A stretch of 64,000 nt of DNA from Sympetrum striolatum (lineage: Eukaryota > Arthropoda > Insecta > Odonata > Libellulidae): positions 7,740,752 through 7,804,751 of the forward strand of contig OX388341.1 of the NCBI GenBank assembly GCA_947579665.1, written 5' to 3'. The notes beneath the pieces are model-generated. The model was not told where the DNA came from. It did no database searches and worked only from the letters and a program-made list of their open reading frames with translations. A program made the position numbers and the translations under genes. Shown here piece after piece: positions 35,080 to 47,140 of the stretch (within the stretch, counting starts at the first letter, position 1; each line of letters begins with the position of its first letter).

Positions 35080-35790
35080 CGCTGCAATTTAATCCTCTGG
35101 CATCGAACCCGCGTCTTCCAGGTGAACTTACTCTGCAGCACAACAGAAGATCACCATCTGTAACTGTGTGTGAAAGTTCAAGCAGAAATATTGGCAGCAA
35201 CTGTCTCAAACGACGTCCTACTTTTCCCTTATATTCCTTATGTGGGAAATTGTAATTTGCTCTGGCATCGAACCCAGGAACAGCATGGTCTTATGTATTT
35301 GTTTTTCTTATACGGATTTTTAATATGCATCTTCTATCTGAGCTAGAACTTCCTAACATTTCGATTAGTGCATCATAAAATAATGAAAAACTACCTCAAT
35401 GTATTTTAAAGGGCAGATTTTTGCATCGTTTTAGTATGGAACCCAGGATTTTTTTCGTAAAAGTCATGTGTGTTGCCCATAGATCATGACCATATATATA
35501 GGCTCCTTGAGTATTTATTCTCTATTTATCTGGAAAGTATTTTTTTTAATTCCACAAAATCAAAGCAATTCTTTTAAATGGGAAAAATCGGCACTTTGTG
35601 GCCCACTGGAATCGAACCCATGACACCTAGGTTCAAAATCGCAATTTTTCTGGCGGTTACACGTAATGGCCAATTCGTCGTAAAAACTTCAAGTCAATGA
35701 CGCTTGTGGTTTAGCCTGTGAATTAGTATCCTATCTATCTATCTATATCCATGAAGCATCTATATATAATAGATACATATATATATGTAA
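35080..35790 (-). repeat. B-box periodic repeat, type I, block 4
   Basis: Reversed B-box motifs start at 35608, 35432 (degenerate), 35264 and 35099, with spacings of 176, 168 and 165 bp. Unit order on the minus strand is A, B', C', D'. The A-unit side ends in CTATCTATCTATCTATATCC and TATATATAATAGATAC, the AT/GATA microsatellite that usually borders the family. There is no terminal hairpin on the other side, where a LINE fragment begins, so the 3' end is lost. Confidence 0.8.
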
Positions 35791-36515
35791 CACGTTCATG
35801 TCGAGGCTTTTATCAAATGATCTGGCCTGTGCAAGGAGAGAAATACTTAGGGTGTTTTGGAGAGATAAGGCGATGCACGGGGAAGAGCGTGTGAATGAAA
35901 GAGGAAACGGAGGAAATTGGCCTTTGAATTAATGAACCTGCAGAGGCGGAGCCATGAATATGGAAACAGACAATGAAAGGAACAGAAAATAATTAGCAAA
36001 TAAATAGCCGTTGTAGGAACCCCGTTATACTCCGCTTTCACATTATTTATGAGCAGTGCCATTCTAAATCTAATCCTCCACGATTCGGAACTTTAACTCT
36101 TGTCCGTCGATTTCAAATACGGCCCATGAATCCTCACGAATTTATGACATCCAAAGTCAGGAGATGAAAATAAAGATAACTCAGCTAAATTAGAATTAAA
36201 AACACTTGATCGTTGTGCTTGACTTGATATAATAGAAAGTATTCGAGGTATATTGTTTTGTGGTGGCCAAAGAGTATTTCTATTTCTTTGTTGGTACACC
36301 AAGTAAAGCTCAATGGCATCGGTTTTATTATATTGGTTTCCTTGATGTATTAACGACATCCTTTTCTTCCTTTGCTCATCATAAGAAATCCCTGCGTATG
36401 AAGTATTAATACGATGTAATTCCATCTCCTCTTTCTTAACCGAAATAATTTTACCCGAGAATTAATAATTTTACAGTGGGTGTTTGGAGCACGCCTAAGG
36501 TCGTTAATATCCGCT
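35791..36515. other. No supported gene; unrecognised open frames
   Basis: Minus-strand frames 36093-36425 and 36350-36736 overlap in different frames and show no domain I know. The second runs through the GC-rich terminal-repeat-like cluster at 36519-36612, so it is unlikely to be a protein gene. Confidence 0.4.
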
Positions 36516-36518
36516 AAG

Positions 36519-36612
36519 CCTAAGGCCCCTATTACAATAGGCCCCCAGGAGGCGCCGCCGGTGACTCGGGCCTTATTACACGAGGCCGCCAGGCGGACGC
36601 CGGCGGTGGCGG
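36519..36612. repeat. Clustered GGCC...TATTACA terminal-repeat-like motifs
   Basis: AGGCCCCTATTACAATAGG is an imperfect palindrome and is followed by a second GGGCCTTATTACACGAGG and two GCCGCC/CGCCGG-rich runs. The pattern resembles terminal repeats of Harbinger-like elements head to head. It directly precedes a MADF/BESS remnant, a protein type often carried by Harbinger-like transposons. No right-hand partner was found. Confidence 0.45.
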
Positions 36613-36647
36613 CACAGCCAATCTCTCGTTCGACCCTGCAGTAGTAA

Positions 36648-37085
36648 TGCTGAACCGAATTTTCGATATGAAAGAGTGTCAAAAGTTGTTGGACAAAAAA
36701 ATTAATACGGAGGACTTCATTTGTGCTGTAGAGCAACGACCCGCAATTTGGGAACGAGGGAACTCAGGAAAGAGAGCAATGACAATGAGCTCATTGAAGT
36801 TCTGAAGAAGAGGATTGCGTCGGAAGAGGAATCTCATAATTCCAATGAGACAGATAAGTTGTTTCTCCTCTCAATGTTATCAGAGATTAAAAAAGTACCA
36901 GCAAAAAAAATTAAAACTCCTGGCAGACATGATCTCTCTCGTCGTTGCAGCCCAAACACCTGAACAGCAAGGATGGCAGCAAGTAATTTATGTACAACCA
37001 CGTCCAATGGAACATCTTTGCTGTTCAATTTATAGGAGGAAAACCTGTGTCCTGTGTAATACTGTGTCCTTATATTTGTATTAAA
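36648..37085 (+). pseudogene. MADF-BESS protein remnant
   Basis: From ATG at 36648 a 51-codon frame contains the start of a MADF (Myb/SANT-like) DNA-binding domain, with INTEDFICAVEQRPAIWERG; the aromatic and acidic pattern fits, but the rest of the domain is missing. The downstream frames (36721-36963, 36815-37084) carry DNELIEVLKKRIASEEES, then a BESS protein-interaction motif, TDKLFLLSMLSEIKKVP, followed in the next frame by LKLLADMISLV and an EQQGW tail. So there is an internal deletion and at least two frameshifts. MADF-BESS proteins are sequence-specific DNA binders; this copy cannot make one. Confidence 0.75.
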
Positions 37086-37555
37086 GAAGTGATGTGCTCA
37101 GTATAAAAAGATGTACTGCGTATGTTTTTTAAAATATATTTTCCCAAATTCTGCAAAATGACGGTTTTGTTCCGTGGGTGGTCTAATTAACGGTTACAGT
37201 CAGTAATATAAAGGAATAGAAGTAATGTTTATTAAGAACTAAAATATTAATATTTTTTAAATCATGACTTCTTTTAAAACTAATTGATATTTCAAAATGC
37301 AATAAATTTAATAACTTAAAATAGAATGTATCGGTTTACTTACCTCAAAGTGACTACGAGTTTTTTTTTTCTGGTGTGATGCCTTTTCTCGGTTTTGTAT
37401 CTTTCCCGTTAATATCAACCTTTATTAACGATAACGATTCATAGAAAGACGATTTAGACATTCCTAAGTAATTAGAAAACTTGTCGTCGTCTGAACACAG
37501 TCCATCAAAAAGTGTATAGTACAACCGTTTTAGATTCCGTTAAGGATAACATAGG
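37086..37555. other. AT-rich stretch, nothing recognised
   Basis: It follows the MADF-BESS remnant and carries no coding sequence that I can recognise. It may include that element's 3' end, but no terminal repeat was found. Confidence 0.4.
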
Positions 37556-38043
37556 GTGTACATTGGGGTGTCTCAAAAAAATCAAAGTAATTTTTTTCAA
37601 ACGCATACCTTCTACGTTTTTTCTATTTGGCCTTATTAACATGCCTAATTAACATTATTGCGATTGGATTATGGTAACCCGTGCCGACTTGATGCCAAAC
37701 AATTTCGAGAAACGAAAACTTGTACCGAAAGGGAAACACCAGGTAAGTGGGAAATAAAGTCACGGACTCGCACGTATCATTCAGGGAACGTTCTTTGATT
37801 AAAAATAGTGGACAGGTGTCCGACCGTTGAAATCAATGACCTTTTGTTTATAAAAAAGAGCAACTGAATATCGGAGTTAGGTAACCACTCCATACACGTG
37901 CACTCTTATATAGATCTCGAGTTAATAGCAAATTATTTTCATCCATTGCTTTTACCGATAACTTATATTTTTATGAGTACATTTCATCTTGTTACCTTCC
38001 AAGCATTATTTAATTTTATATAGCATTTATTCTAATATACATA
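37556..38043 (-). repeat. 475-bp dispersed repeat, copy 2
   Basis: Diverged reverse-orientation partner of 4138-4612, colinear over its whole length with small indels. Both copies end in an ACACCC-containing segment (ATAGGGTGTACATTGGGGTG here), which may be part of a terminus. No coding frame. Confidence 0.75.
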
Positions 38044-38053
38044 ACTCCGTACA

Positions 38054-38300
38054 GTGGGTTAGAATCTAAAAAAGCTGGCCAAAAATATAAAAGTGGATTT
38101 TATTTGTGCGAACTTTGGTACTTAACATAGTTACTGCTAAATAAATTCCATATACAGGCATTACTGCTATTATCGAGTTGATTACTTTGATTCCTGCACA
38201 TATAAGCTTTACAGGGAGTTAAAGTTGACCTAATTTAGCGAAAAATGCCGGTCATAGATTGTTTGCAAAATTATTCATGTTCTAACCGATGCTGAATCCA
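38054..38300 (+). repeat. Dispersed repeat copy, CAGTGGG-ended family
   Basis: Starts CAGTGGGTTAGAATCTAAAA and GCTGGCCAAAAATATAAAA, with the GGGAGTTAAAGTTGACC and AAAATGCCGGTCATAG landmarks in the same order as 17577-17920. Only the left part is recognisable. Confidence 0.65.
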
Positions 38301-38469
38301 TTAGAGGAAATTCATAATTCAACCAAAAATTATAATCCAACAAAGTCCACAGATGCTCTTTGCCACACTCTGAAGGTTGCCACTCTCTCGGATTATTTGA
38401 GAATGCTCCTTTCTGTGATACCAATATCCGGGTTTGGATGAAGGAAAGATTCACTCAATCACTCATTCA

Positions 38470-40235
38470 GAGGGGATCAAAATTCTAACCGTGTTCCACA
38501 AGTGTCACTGACTTGAAATTTTTACGACGTACTGGCCAAAGCGTGTAACCACCAGAAAAAAGAAGAGAATTCGAACATAAGTGTCATAGGTTCGATGCCA
38601 TAATGCACCGAAGTTCCGATTTTATCCATAAGGATACATTGAGGGGATTATCGAATATATTTTTTTAGATACTTCCCGGCCAATTAGAGATTTGAAATTC
38701 AATGGATTGCTGAAAACTTTGCCAATCCAACGAAAATTAAAAAGACATCTTCGAAGACTATCCTGCGTTCGACGCTTCGTCAGGGCAAATATTCCTCTAT
38801 TTAAATTGCATTTCGGCAATTTTTACGATTGTTCCCTTCTCGGTAAGATAGGAACTTGAAACTCAGTAGATAAATAGAAATCATAAATATATTTCATGTA
38901 GGCTGTTTAATGTTTCTCTGATGGTCCTTGGTTCGATGCCAGTGAGTTATTTACATTCCTTAAAGCATTTATAATGGGGAGAACGGAATTCTATTTTATG
39001 TCCTTCCCGGTTTTATATGCACTTCAAACTTTGCAATAAATAAGATCAAATCCTAAGAAGTTATAATGTGTATTCACATCATAAAACTTGGAATGTGAAT
39101 ATCATGATATATTTCATGTGCGGTGTTTTACGTTTTCTTTAAAAACGTATGGCTGGAATTTATAATTATTTAAGATCCGGTTTCGAAAATATGTTAAGCT
39201 ACATCCCGATAGGATTGGGAACACAAAATCATATCCGTCCCGGGAGACGCGCTCTTCTTTCATCATATCTATGAAACTGACACAAAATGTGCGTGAGTTT
39301 TTCGCCAGGTGGATGCAATTTTCTCCATTTTAAAATATTTTGCGTTGATTTTTTAATAATATTTTTAATCCTTTTTTTCCTTTTGGGGACCTTCTCGAAT
39401 TGACGTCGATTTGAAATTTGTATTATCAAGATGCTTGCTGAATGTGAGGAACTTTTACTCGTACTATATATATTTCCTTCTCCGGATTCATTGATGTATA
39501 TTATATAGGTATATAGAAAGGATACAAATTGACAGGCTAAACCACAAGCGTCATTGACTTGAGTTTTTTACAGCGTATATCCCTAACGTGAAACTCCAAG
39601 GAAAAGTGAGAAATCGATCATTGTGACCATGGGTTCGATCCCAGAAGGCACCGAAATCAAATATTTCTAATTTTAAGCATTGCTTTGATTTTCGGTAATT
39701 TCTAAAAAGTACTTCCCGGATCGGTAGAAAATCAAACCTAAAAGAGCCTACAGATATGGTCATGATCTATCGAAAACATGAATGACTTTTACAGAAAATG
39801 TCCGTGGTTCAATGCTAGGACGATGCTTACATCTCCCATTTAAAATACATTTGGGTGGATTTTCATTATTTTTTGATGCATTTATCGAAATGATAGGAAA
39901 ATCTTGCTTAGCTAATAGATGTATACTAAGACTCGGTATAAGGAAAAGAATTAGATAACACAATACTGATTCTGGGTTCGATGCCAGAGCACATTAAATT
40001 TCCTTACATAAGGAATGTAAGGGAAAAGTAGGACGTCTCTTGAGGCAGTTGCAGCCAATATTTCTGCTTGAATTTTCACACATAGTTAGAGATGGCGATC
40101 TTCTGTTGTGGTGCGTAGTAAGTATCACCGGGAAGACCCGGGTTCGAAGCTGCACGGTAAATACATCTCCCATTTAAAACATATTGGTTGAAATTTCATA
40201 ATTCCTTTGGAGTCTTTACCGTGAAGACAGACGTA
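38470..40235 (+). repeat. B-box periodic repeat, type II then type I, block 5
   Basis: Two adjacent copies. The first (about 38470-39465) has motifs at 38589 (A), 38766 (B) and 38930 (C), spaced 177 and 164 bp, then a diverged end near GCTTGCTGAATGTGAGG and TTTTACTCGTAC. The second starts with CTTCTCCGGATTCATTG near 39477 and has motifs at 39632 (A), 39806 (B'), 39975 (C') and 40141 (D'), spaced 174, 169 and 166 bp; its 3' hairpin is missing. The same order recurs in other blocks. Confidence 0.8.
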
Positions 40236-40944
40236 TGAGAATTTGCATGTGTATGTGTATTTATGTTATGCTATAGAAAAAACCATTCCCTAAAGAAAAA
40301 CATTTTCTGAGCTGTCGAGATTCGAAGCAGCGACCATGGAGGACCACAAAAGATAAAATAGGTATTGAACATATTCTTAAATTCCGTCACAATTTATTTT
40401 AAATAAGATAAATTCGCACTTGTCACATGATGACTAAGAATGATGACCACTTTATTTATTGAATTATAGATATTTATAAACAACATATTGATAACAAATA
40501 TATTTCCTGCTGAGCTTTCGCCAGACGTATTGTTCACATTTTAGTCGGTGAAATGATTTAAATGTCAAAACATTTGTTCTGATTTGACGCAAAAACAACT
40601 TATAAATATGGTCTGTATATTAAAAACACTCAACCGGCAAAGTAGTTAGTGTTTATGTATAAATATTTGTAAATCTCGATTTTTCCATGTGACTACATGT
40701 ATATACAGTCATGTACTGTAGCTTATTTTACTTAAATTATGGATCACACTAAACGCTTCATGTACCCTTCTTATAACATCTATAGTGTATATTTTATGTC
40801 TAGTGTAATTTTCTTGTACGGGAGGTTTATTTAGGGGTATTATTCTCGACTTTGGGCGAATGCTTCAAATCAATTTATCATATTCCACTCTACCGTTGCT
40901 TCTTGGCCAAAAGACCAACTTGCAGCGTAACTTTAAATAAATGG
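40236..40944. other. AT-rich stretch, nothing recognised
   Basis: No coding or repeat feature supported. A CCATGGAGGACCAC patch near 40335 with the preceding GAGATTCGAAGCAGCGACC faintly resembles a reversed tRNA-like promoter but is too degenerate to call. Confidence 0.4.
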
Positions 40945-41462
40945 TTGATGGTAATGATCTTGGGGTCTCACCCTTACTTTTTTCAGGTAGATTTTCGAAG
41001 AGTCTCCGTCCTAATTCGTTTGCTTTGCTCTTTTTCCAATTTGAAAATATATAAAGACCGACAGCGTATAATTGTGGATTACACCATGAAAATAGAATAA
41101 ATGCCTCAACTATTTAAAACCCCCATCATTGAGGCTTTGAGCGATGTTGCCTATTGTCACCGTCTCTTTTCTAACGAATATCACGAAAAATCTTAATTTC
41201 CATCATAGAATGTCGATTAGAAGACGCTTGTAGATCTCTTTGGACGAGTGAGACGACGAAAATAATAAATTGTCCTTCATTAGAATTTTTTATAACTTTT
41301 TAAATCGTATTCCACGCGGTCAGTATTTCCTGGTCCCCCCTGCTGTGACGCCCGGGTGGTGATGATCTCCGAAGGCAAGCAAAGCAAACGAATTAGGACG
41401 GAGACCCTTCGAAAATCTACCTGAAAAAAGTAAGGGTGAAACCCCCAGATCATTACCATCAA
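40945..41462. repeat. 85-bp nearly perfect inverted repeat
   Basis: The arms 40945-41029 and 41379-41462 are reverse complements with only a few mismatches (GATCTTGGGGTCTCACCC against GATCTGGGGGTTTCACCC). The spacer is about 350 bp. Both arms can be read as the same peptide (HPYFFQVDFRRVSVLIRLLC), but this merely reflects the repeat. The high identity suggests a recent inverted duplication or a foldback element. Confidence 0.85.
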
Positions 41463-41984
41463 CAAAATAAATAAATAATATTAGCGAATATGGGTATGTA
41501 TCTTGGTAAGTGACAGTGAAGTTCTCCTTTAGTGTCGTTGCTGAGCAACGACGTTGAGCAAATGAGGAACTAATGTTAACGATCTTACTTTTGCAGGATC
41601 TACCGGAGAATGTTCCTGTTTTCGTCACCTCCAGGTGCCGCTCTGGTCAGTATTTACTTTCTATTCATTATTTTATGAAAGTCTGTCCAAATAATAATAA
41701 AAAAGCTTTTTCGCGTAAAGAGAATCTCAGTTGATATTCTAATAATTGAGATCGGATTCAACAGTGTCTTCTGTCGAAATACTCAGATATATGAAAAGGA
41801 AAACATTGAGCCATCTTTCATTCGAACTATTTTTTTTTATAAATATGCGTCGTATTATAGGTACGTAGTGGAGCTTAAACGGAAATCAATTCTTAATTGA
41901 GTTCAAGGAAAGGGTTGATGTGACTTTGCACACACGGTCACTCAGGAAAATTCCCAAGGAAAAACGGACGTGAAAAAAGTCTGA
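41463..41984. other. No supported gene
   Basis: AT-rich with no recognised feature, ending at the T-rich tail of the next SINE. Confidence 0.4.
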
Positions 41985-42060
41985 CGGAACCTGGAATCGA
42001 ACCCGGGATCTACCCGGGAGGCTGCCTTAAATATCTAGGCTAACTGACAAGCCAATTGGG
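41985..42060 (-). mobile_element. tRNA-derived SINE head
   Basis: The minus strand reads GTTAGCCTAGATATTTAAGG (A-box-like), CAGCCTCCCGGGTAGAT (anticodon-arm region) and CCCGGGTTCGATTCCAGG, with an exact B box GGTTCGATTCC at 41993-42003, then TTCCGTCAGACTTTTTTCAC. The A-box to B-box distance and the stems fit a tRNA origin. The tail is shared in style with the SINE at 2391-2490. It is a SINE head, not a tRNA gene, because the cloverleaf lacks a paired acceptor stem. Confidence 0.75.
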
Positions 42061-43488
42061 GACAAGACAATTTAAACAAGCCGTTTTGGGGACTGTGCGC
42101 TAGGACAAGTGCAGTTTTGTCCGACTGAGCGGCATCGTCTCATCGAGGCACCGGCAACACAAAGAGGTGTAAAAAGCAACCACCCTAAAGGAAATACATA
42201 TTTATGTTCCGGGTTTCAAAATTCCAAATTTTGAACTTTCCCTTAATTTTGCCATCGATTACTCAATTAAAAGCTTCAGCGTAGTCTTAAATGACAGCAG
42301 ACGAAAAACTCCAGGTTTTTTTATTTTTTCGAATTTTTAATCACTCTTAGAGAAGTAACAACGCTAATGACTATCGGTGAATTCCCCCGGCAAAATAACA
42401 TCACGTTATACCCAAGTCTTATGCGAAGTATTAAGTTTTTCTTGCATCAATGATAGATTCAACTTCTTGGGCCGTAACTTGGTGGAATGGATCCAACAGG
42501 AACAAAAGTAAAACCAACTATTACAGTACTGATTATTTTATTGGGAAACGAGCATGGTTTCGACTCATGGAGTCAGCCTTAGGTAACTAAAGACATATCA
42601 GTACAGAATATATATAAGTAATATCAATGATGTTAGAATTTGTCACTACCAATGATGGCGAAGGATAGCCCAAAAGAAAACATAATTAATTCCCAGTGTA
42701 TCGACCGAGAGTCATGAAATTACTTCTCATATCCAACTTCTATTCAATCGTCTGCAAAAAAATATTTTCTCTCCCTGCACCCTGATCACCTGCTGGCATC
42801 ATCGGGTGGAAGAAGTATGATTCATGCATGATCGGACGTTTTTCTATGCAAATCATTAATCATAATAAGTATTATTACGTAAGATTCTCAAATCATAGGA
42901 AGTATGCCCCTTCAAAAAGGCAGAAATAATTAATATCTTTTTACCGTTGCCTTCAAAGGTGCTTAAACTTTGAATGTATTGATATGGATGAGCAGGGATT
43001 GATTGATGGTTCAATCCCAGAAAACGGATCAAGTCTACCTTAGATCTCGTGAGAAAAGTGAAAGTGATTACTGACATCAAATAAGCATTTTCCGAAGCCT
43101 AATCTCTAGAACGTGAACTGGAATTTGTATAATCCTTATATATTTCTGTCAGAATATTTATATAAATTAATATTTTATCGACAACCTTTAAAAATAATAT
43201 AACTGCAAACAATACGAATCATTAGCATCACGACCACGATAGTTAAGTAATATTTCACTTCATAGCTCACTTAACCCAATGCATTTATCATGTACTGAAT
43301 TCAGACTAAAAACTTCCTTTGCCATGAACTTTTCCGTTTCCTACTTGATGTATTTTCCCCTTAGTTTCTCCAAAGATCTACAAATAAGCTCCTGGGCACA
43401 GACTCGCGTGCCTCCTCACAGTGTGGCTTCTGTGGGTGTAAAACGAAGAAAAAAATTCAATATTAAGAAAGTGCATCTTTCATCTAAA
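42061..43488. other. No supported gene
   Basis: No domain in frames such as 42856-43080 or 43279-43491. A lone GGTTCAATCCCAG near 43009 looks like a stray B-box motif without the periodic context. Confidence 0.4.
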
Positions 43489-43966
43489 TGAACAACAAAT
43501 ATATACACAAGAAATACAATGATATCCTTGAAAGATGTTAGGATATCGTTGTTCTACGTATATGGTGGATTGCTTTTCGTGTGTGAATTTGTGTGCTTTT
43601 TATTATATACCTATTATGTTTTGTCTTTTCTATTTTAATAAAATATAACTATTCTGTCATCCCCTTCAAACAGAATTTAAATTAAGTTCTTTTTCTACGT
43701 TTTTTTATTAATACGTATTACCATACGTAATTCAACTTTCACCAAAATGAAGAACAAAAATTTACACATGAAATACACAGATTTCCTTGAACGACCTTCG
43801 GATTACGTTGTTCTACGTCTTCACTGGATAATTATTCGTAAGTAAAAACGATTTCTGCGTTTATCATTGAATGCTCACTATTTTTACTCTTTTCTATTGT
43901 ATTTGCCTCAATTTTTTCCCATCTTCTGCAAACGGGCTTTAGAATTAAGTTATTTTTCTACGTTTT
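43489..43966 (+). repeat. Diverged tandem duplication, unit about 260 bp
   Basis: Landmarks recur with an offset of about 260 bp: AACAACAAATATATACAC (43489) with GAACAAAAATTTACAC (43750), TTGTTCTACGT with TTGTTCTACGT, and AGTTCTTTTTCTACGTTTTT with AGTTATTTTTCTACGTTTTT. Two copies, well diverged, so the duplication is old. Confidence 0.7.
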
Positions 43967-46359
43967 TCAAATTATTTTCATAGCTACGTTGCCTATTGTC
44001 TATTTGTTTATTTAATTGGAAACGGAGCTTATTGTCCCGGTAGACGCCATTTAATCAACATAGGATTCAATTGAAATATGCCTTGCACTGAACCGAGTAC
44101 CACAGGTAAGGAATCGTCTATCGATTTCTCGCGTTTTTATCTTATGCAGATATTTATTCTAACTTGTTTGGCGTATTTCCTTAATTTAACTTTACGAATG
44201 TGTATTCATTAAGGACTCAACTCCAAAACACCCCCTTATCAAATGAAAGTGAAAGGCCTTCGAAGTTATTATTCTATGAATTGATGAATATCGATCTTAG
44301 ATTTGAAAATTTGGCATACTAAATACAATGGCATAGTTAAAAAGGAACATAAATATAACATATAGACCCATAGCTCAGGGTAGTATCCCTTAATAATTTT
44401 ATTTGCTTGGATTATGCAAGCACCCGTTCACTAGTAATTATAGAAGATATATGGATGAACATGGAAATCCTCATATATGTTACGTACACGAATTGAATTA
44501 ATGAATTCATCGTCATTGTAAGATGCTCTTCAGAGCAAAACAACTTTTGTATTTTAGCAAACACATCATTACTGTCCTTCAAATGTTTGCCGAATTCATT
44601 TCGGAAATTCTAATTCCATCTAATCAAATCCTCTCCCAGTTGTCTCAGCTACTTGGCATTCTGCCTGGGGGTGCTTTTTGGGGGGAGTGAATGATTCCTC
44701 GTAATATTCAACTTTATTCCTCAGCAATCACTACTCAGAGTATTGGAAGCTTTCATAATAATTTCATATTTCCTTCCAAAGATAAAAATTTCGAGATAAG
44801 ATTTCGAGAAATGGTTGGTGCATAATTTTACGAAATGAAAATATCATCAATTCATGTTTCCCCCAAACTTAGCTTCGCAGAAGCAGTTTATTCGTCGTGC
44901 TAATTGGTCACAGGAATCGCAGAAGACGTGGGGTAGTGAGTGGGACGGGTGAGTGGTCTCATTAAAGGGGTGGCGCGATGGATGGATCAATGCGGACTGT
45001 GTGCATTCTGCTATTGTCATGCGTAAATAAGAATGCGAAAGAATTGGGCGAAAATTGAATCCCGGAGAGAACTGCCATTTTACGCATCACCTTGGCCGCA
45101 AGAAGAATAGAACTTACAAGTACAAGGCCACTTTACTTTGAGGATCCATCCATCCAGCCATGGATTTTTAAAAGGTCATCCAATACCACGATATTAAACC
45201 TGAATCCGTATTGTTTAGAACCTACATATGTTTTATACTTTTATCGGTCATCAAAGCCCAAACTCAGCATGTAATCGCATAGCATTTAGTACTAGAATTG
45301 CTCAGCCAAAACCCATTTTGCTGTTTCATGTGCATTTCTTAGTGTTAAATGTTAAACTACTAGACAACGGATGAGCACATAGAGCCATATTGAGCGATTA
45401 TATAACTGTTAAATGTATAATACCACCAAAGAGGAAGGGATCCCGTCCTAGGTAAATGATAGTTGAGATCCACTCATTCATGGAACGACTTTCCTCAACA
45501 GTGATGTTTTAGACCGCACTGCGGTAAATTCCCAATGAACATATGTAAAGGATACATAGAAATATTTACGAAGTCTTTAAAAACCACCCGATACACTCTC
45601 GCTAGTTACATAGAATAGAAAATATTATGTTGAGGACATAATCACTTCTGCTGTGAAATTTAGATGCAAGGGAGATCCATTAGGTACGATTATGATTAAG
45701 CAGCATCATAATTCAGTCTTCTTTCTTTATTAAATTTCGTCTAATTTCACCTTTTTCTGCGTGGCATTAATAGTTGTTGGAAATAAGTTTAATATTTTTC
45801 TTCTTCCCAAAGAAGAATAGAGTTGAAAAAAAGTCCATCGGCACCAGTCCCATCGTACTTCAAGTCTGTTCTTCCTTGCGATTTATCCTGGCTCCACGAC
45901 ATTTCGTGAAAATGCCTAATTTCCTTGTTTATTTTCTTTTCTGGAAATTTTAATTTTCCCAAACATCGTTTCCTCAATAAATGTTGACGTATCGATGCTC
46001 TTTTCCTCTAATCAGGCATTCTCTGGAAATTGCAGAATGAACTTTAGTTTTAGGCAACAATTTTCAATTCTTAAACACCATGGTTTTCAATCCTATGAAA
46101 GATGTAAATGCCTCGATGAAAAAATAAGCAGGCCACTTTCTAAAGAAAGCTAGTTGTACAGTACACTTAATAAATTCACAAGAAAACTATTGCCAAAAAC
46201 CTGGTAGGTATGTATGGAATTTAAGCTACTGCAATAAAGGTTGTTACAAGTCATTCTTACGTGTAAATAATATCGGGATGTTGGGTAATAAGTCGTAGTT
46301 ATACGCCGGTAGTTGTCTCGTTAAGAAAATATCCGAAGGTGATTAATCAAAATGTTAAA
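43967..46359. other. No supported gene
   Basis: About 2.4 kb. The stretch 44880-45070 is GC-richer (GTGGGACGGGTGAGTGG, GGGGTGGCGCGATGG) but shows no domain or splice-site pair. Frames at 45092-45274 and 45789-45977 carry no family motif. Confidence 0.4.
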
Positions 46360-47000
46360 ATATTGTCGCTAATCTGCGGGTTTACGATGCTTATGATAGA
46401 AAGCGAGAACTTCTTATCATTTCGATAAGTGCATCAAAAAAATAATGAAAAACTACCTCAATGTATTTTAAATTGGAGATATATTTACCGCCCGGCATCG
46501 AACCCAGGAACAGTATGGTAATATCTAATTTTTTTTCCTTAACCGAGTCTTAATATACATCTTTTAGCAAAGCAAGAACTTCCTGTCATTTCAAGTGTAT
46601 CAAAAAAAATGAAAAATGTATTTTAAATGAGAGATTTTTGCATTTTCCTAGCATCGAACCTAGAACATATTTTGTGAAAGTCATTAATGTTTTCGATAGA
46701 TTATGACTGTATCTGTAAGCTCCTTGAGTTTTGATACTCTACCTATCCGGGATGTATTGTTTAGAAATTCCCGAAAATGAAAGCAATGCATTTAAAAGGG
46801 AAAAATCGCGATTTTAGGGCCTTCTGGCATCGAACCCACGACACTGAAGTTCTAAGTCACCTTTTTCCTGGGGGTTTCACGATAGGGCCTATACGCTCTA
46901 AAAATTTCAAGTCAATGACGCTTGTGGTTAGCCTGAGAATTTGTATCCTACTACCGGTTGGTGAATGCCACTTCCATTGTTTGGCCGGAGATGTTGTTGA
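46360..47000 (-). repeat. B-box periodic repeat, type I, block 6
   Basis: Reversed motifs start at 46826 (A), 46650 (B') and 46494 (C'), with spacings of 176 and 156 bp. The copy stops within the next unit near 46360, so the C-D end and hairpin are absent. The A side carries the usual TTCAAGTCAATGACGCTTG segment. Confidence 0.75.
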
Positions 47001-47094
47001 AGCCTTCTTAGCATGGTTGAACCTGGGCTATGCATCGCCTCCGACCTCCGTTAACACCCCTCCGCCCCGATGAGGCAATGAATTTTGGCAGAGA

Positions 47095-47140
47095 TGAGGA
47101 GGGGCTATATATATATATGTAGATATAGGTCTATATGATA
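47095..47140. repeat. TA-rich microsatellite
   Basis: A (TA)n run followed by GTAGATATAGG separates two oppositely oriented blocks of the periodic family. Similar tracts border most other blocks. Confidence 0.7.

Noticed and set aside
36350..36736. A 128-codon minus-strand protein
   Set aside because: It runs antisense through the GC-rich terminal-repeat-like cluster and into the MADF start. It is a shadow frame.
40852..41628. Two similar peptides suggesting a duplicated gene
   Set aside because: The similarity is fully explained by the 85-bp inverted repeat read on opposite strands.
41985..42060. Functional tRNA gene
   Set aside because: The A and B boxes are good but the acceptor ends do not pair, and the sequence runs into a SINE-like tail.
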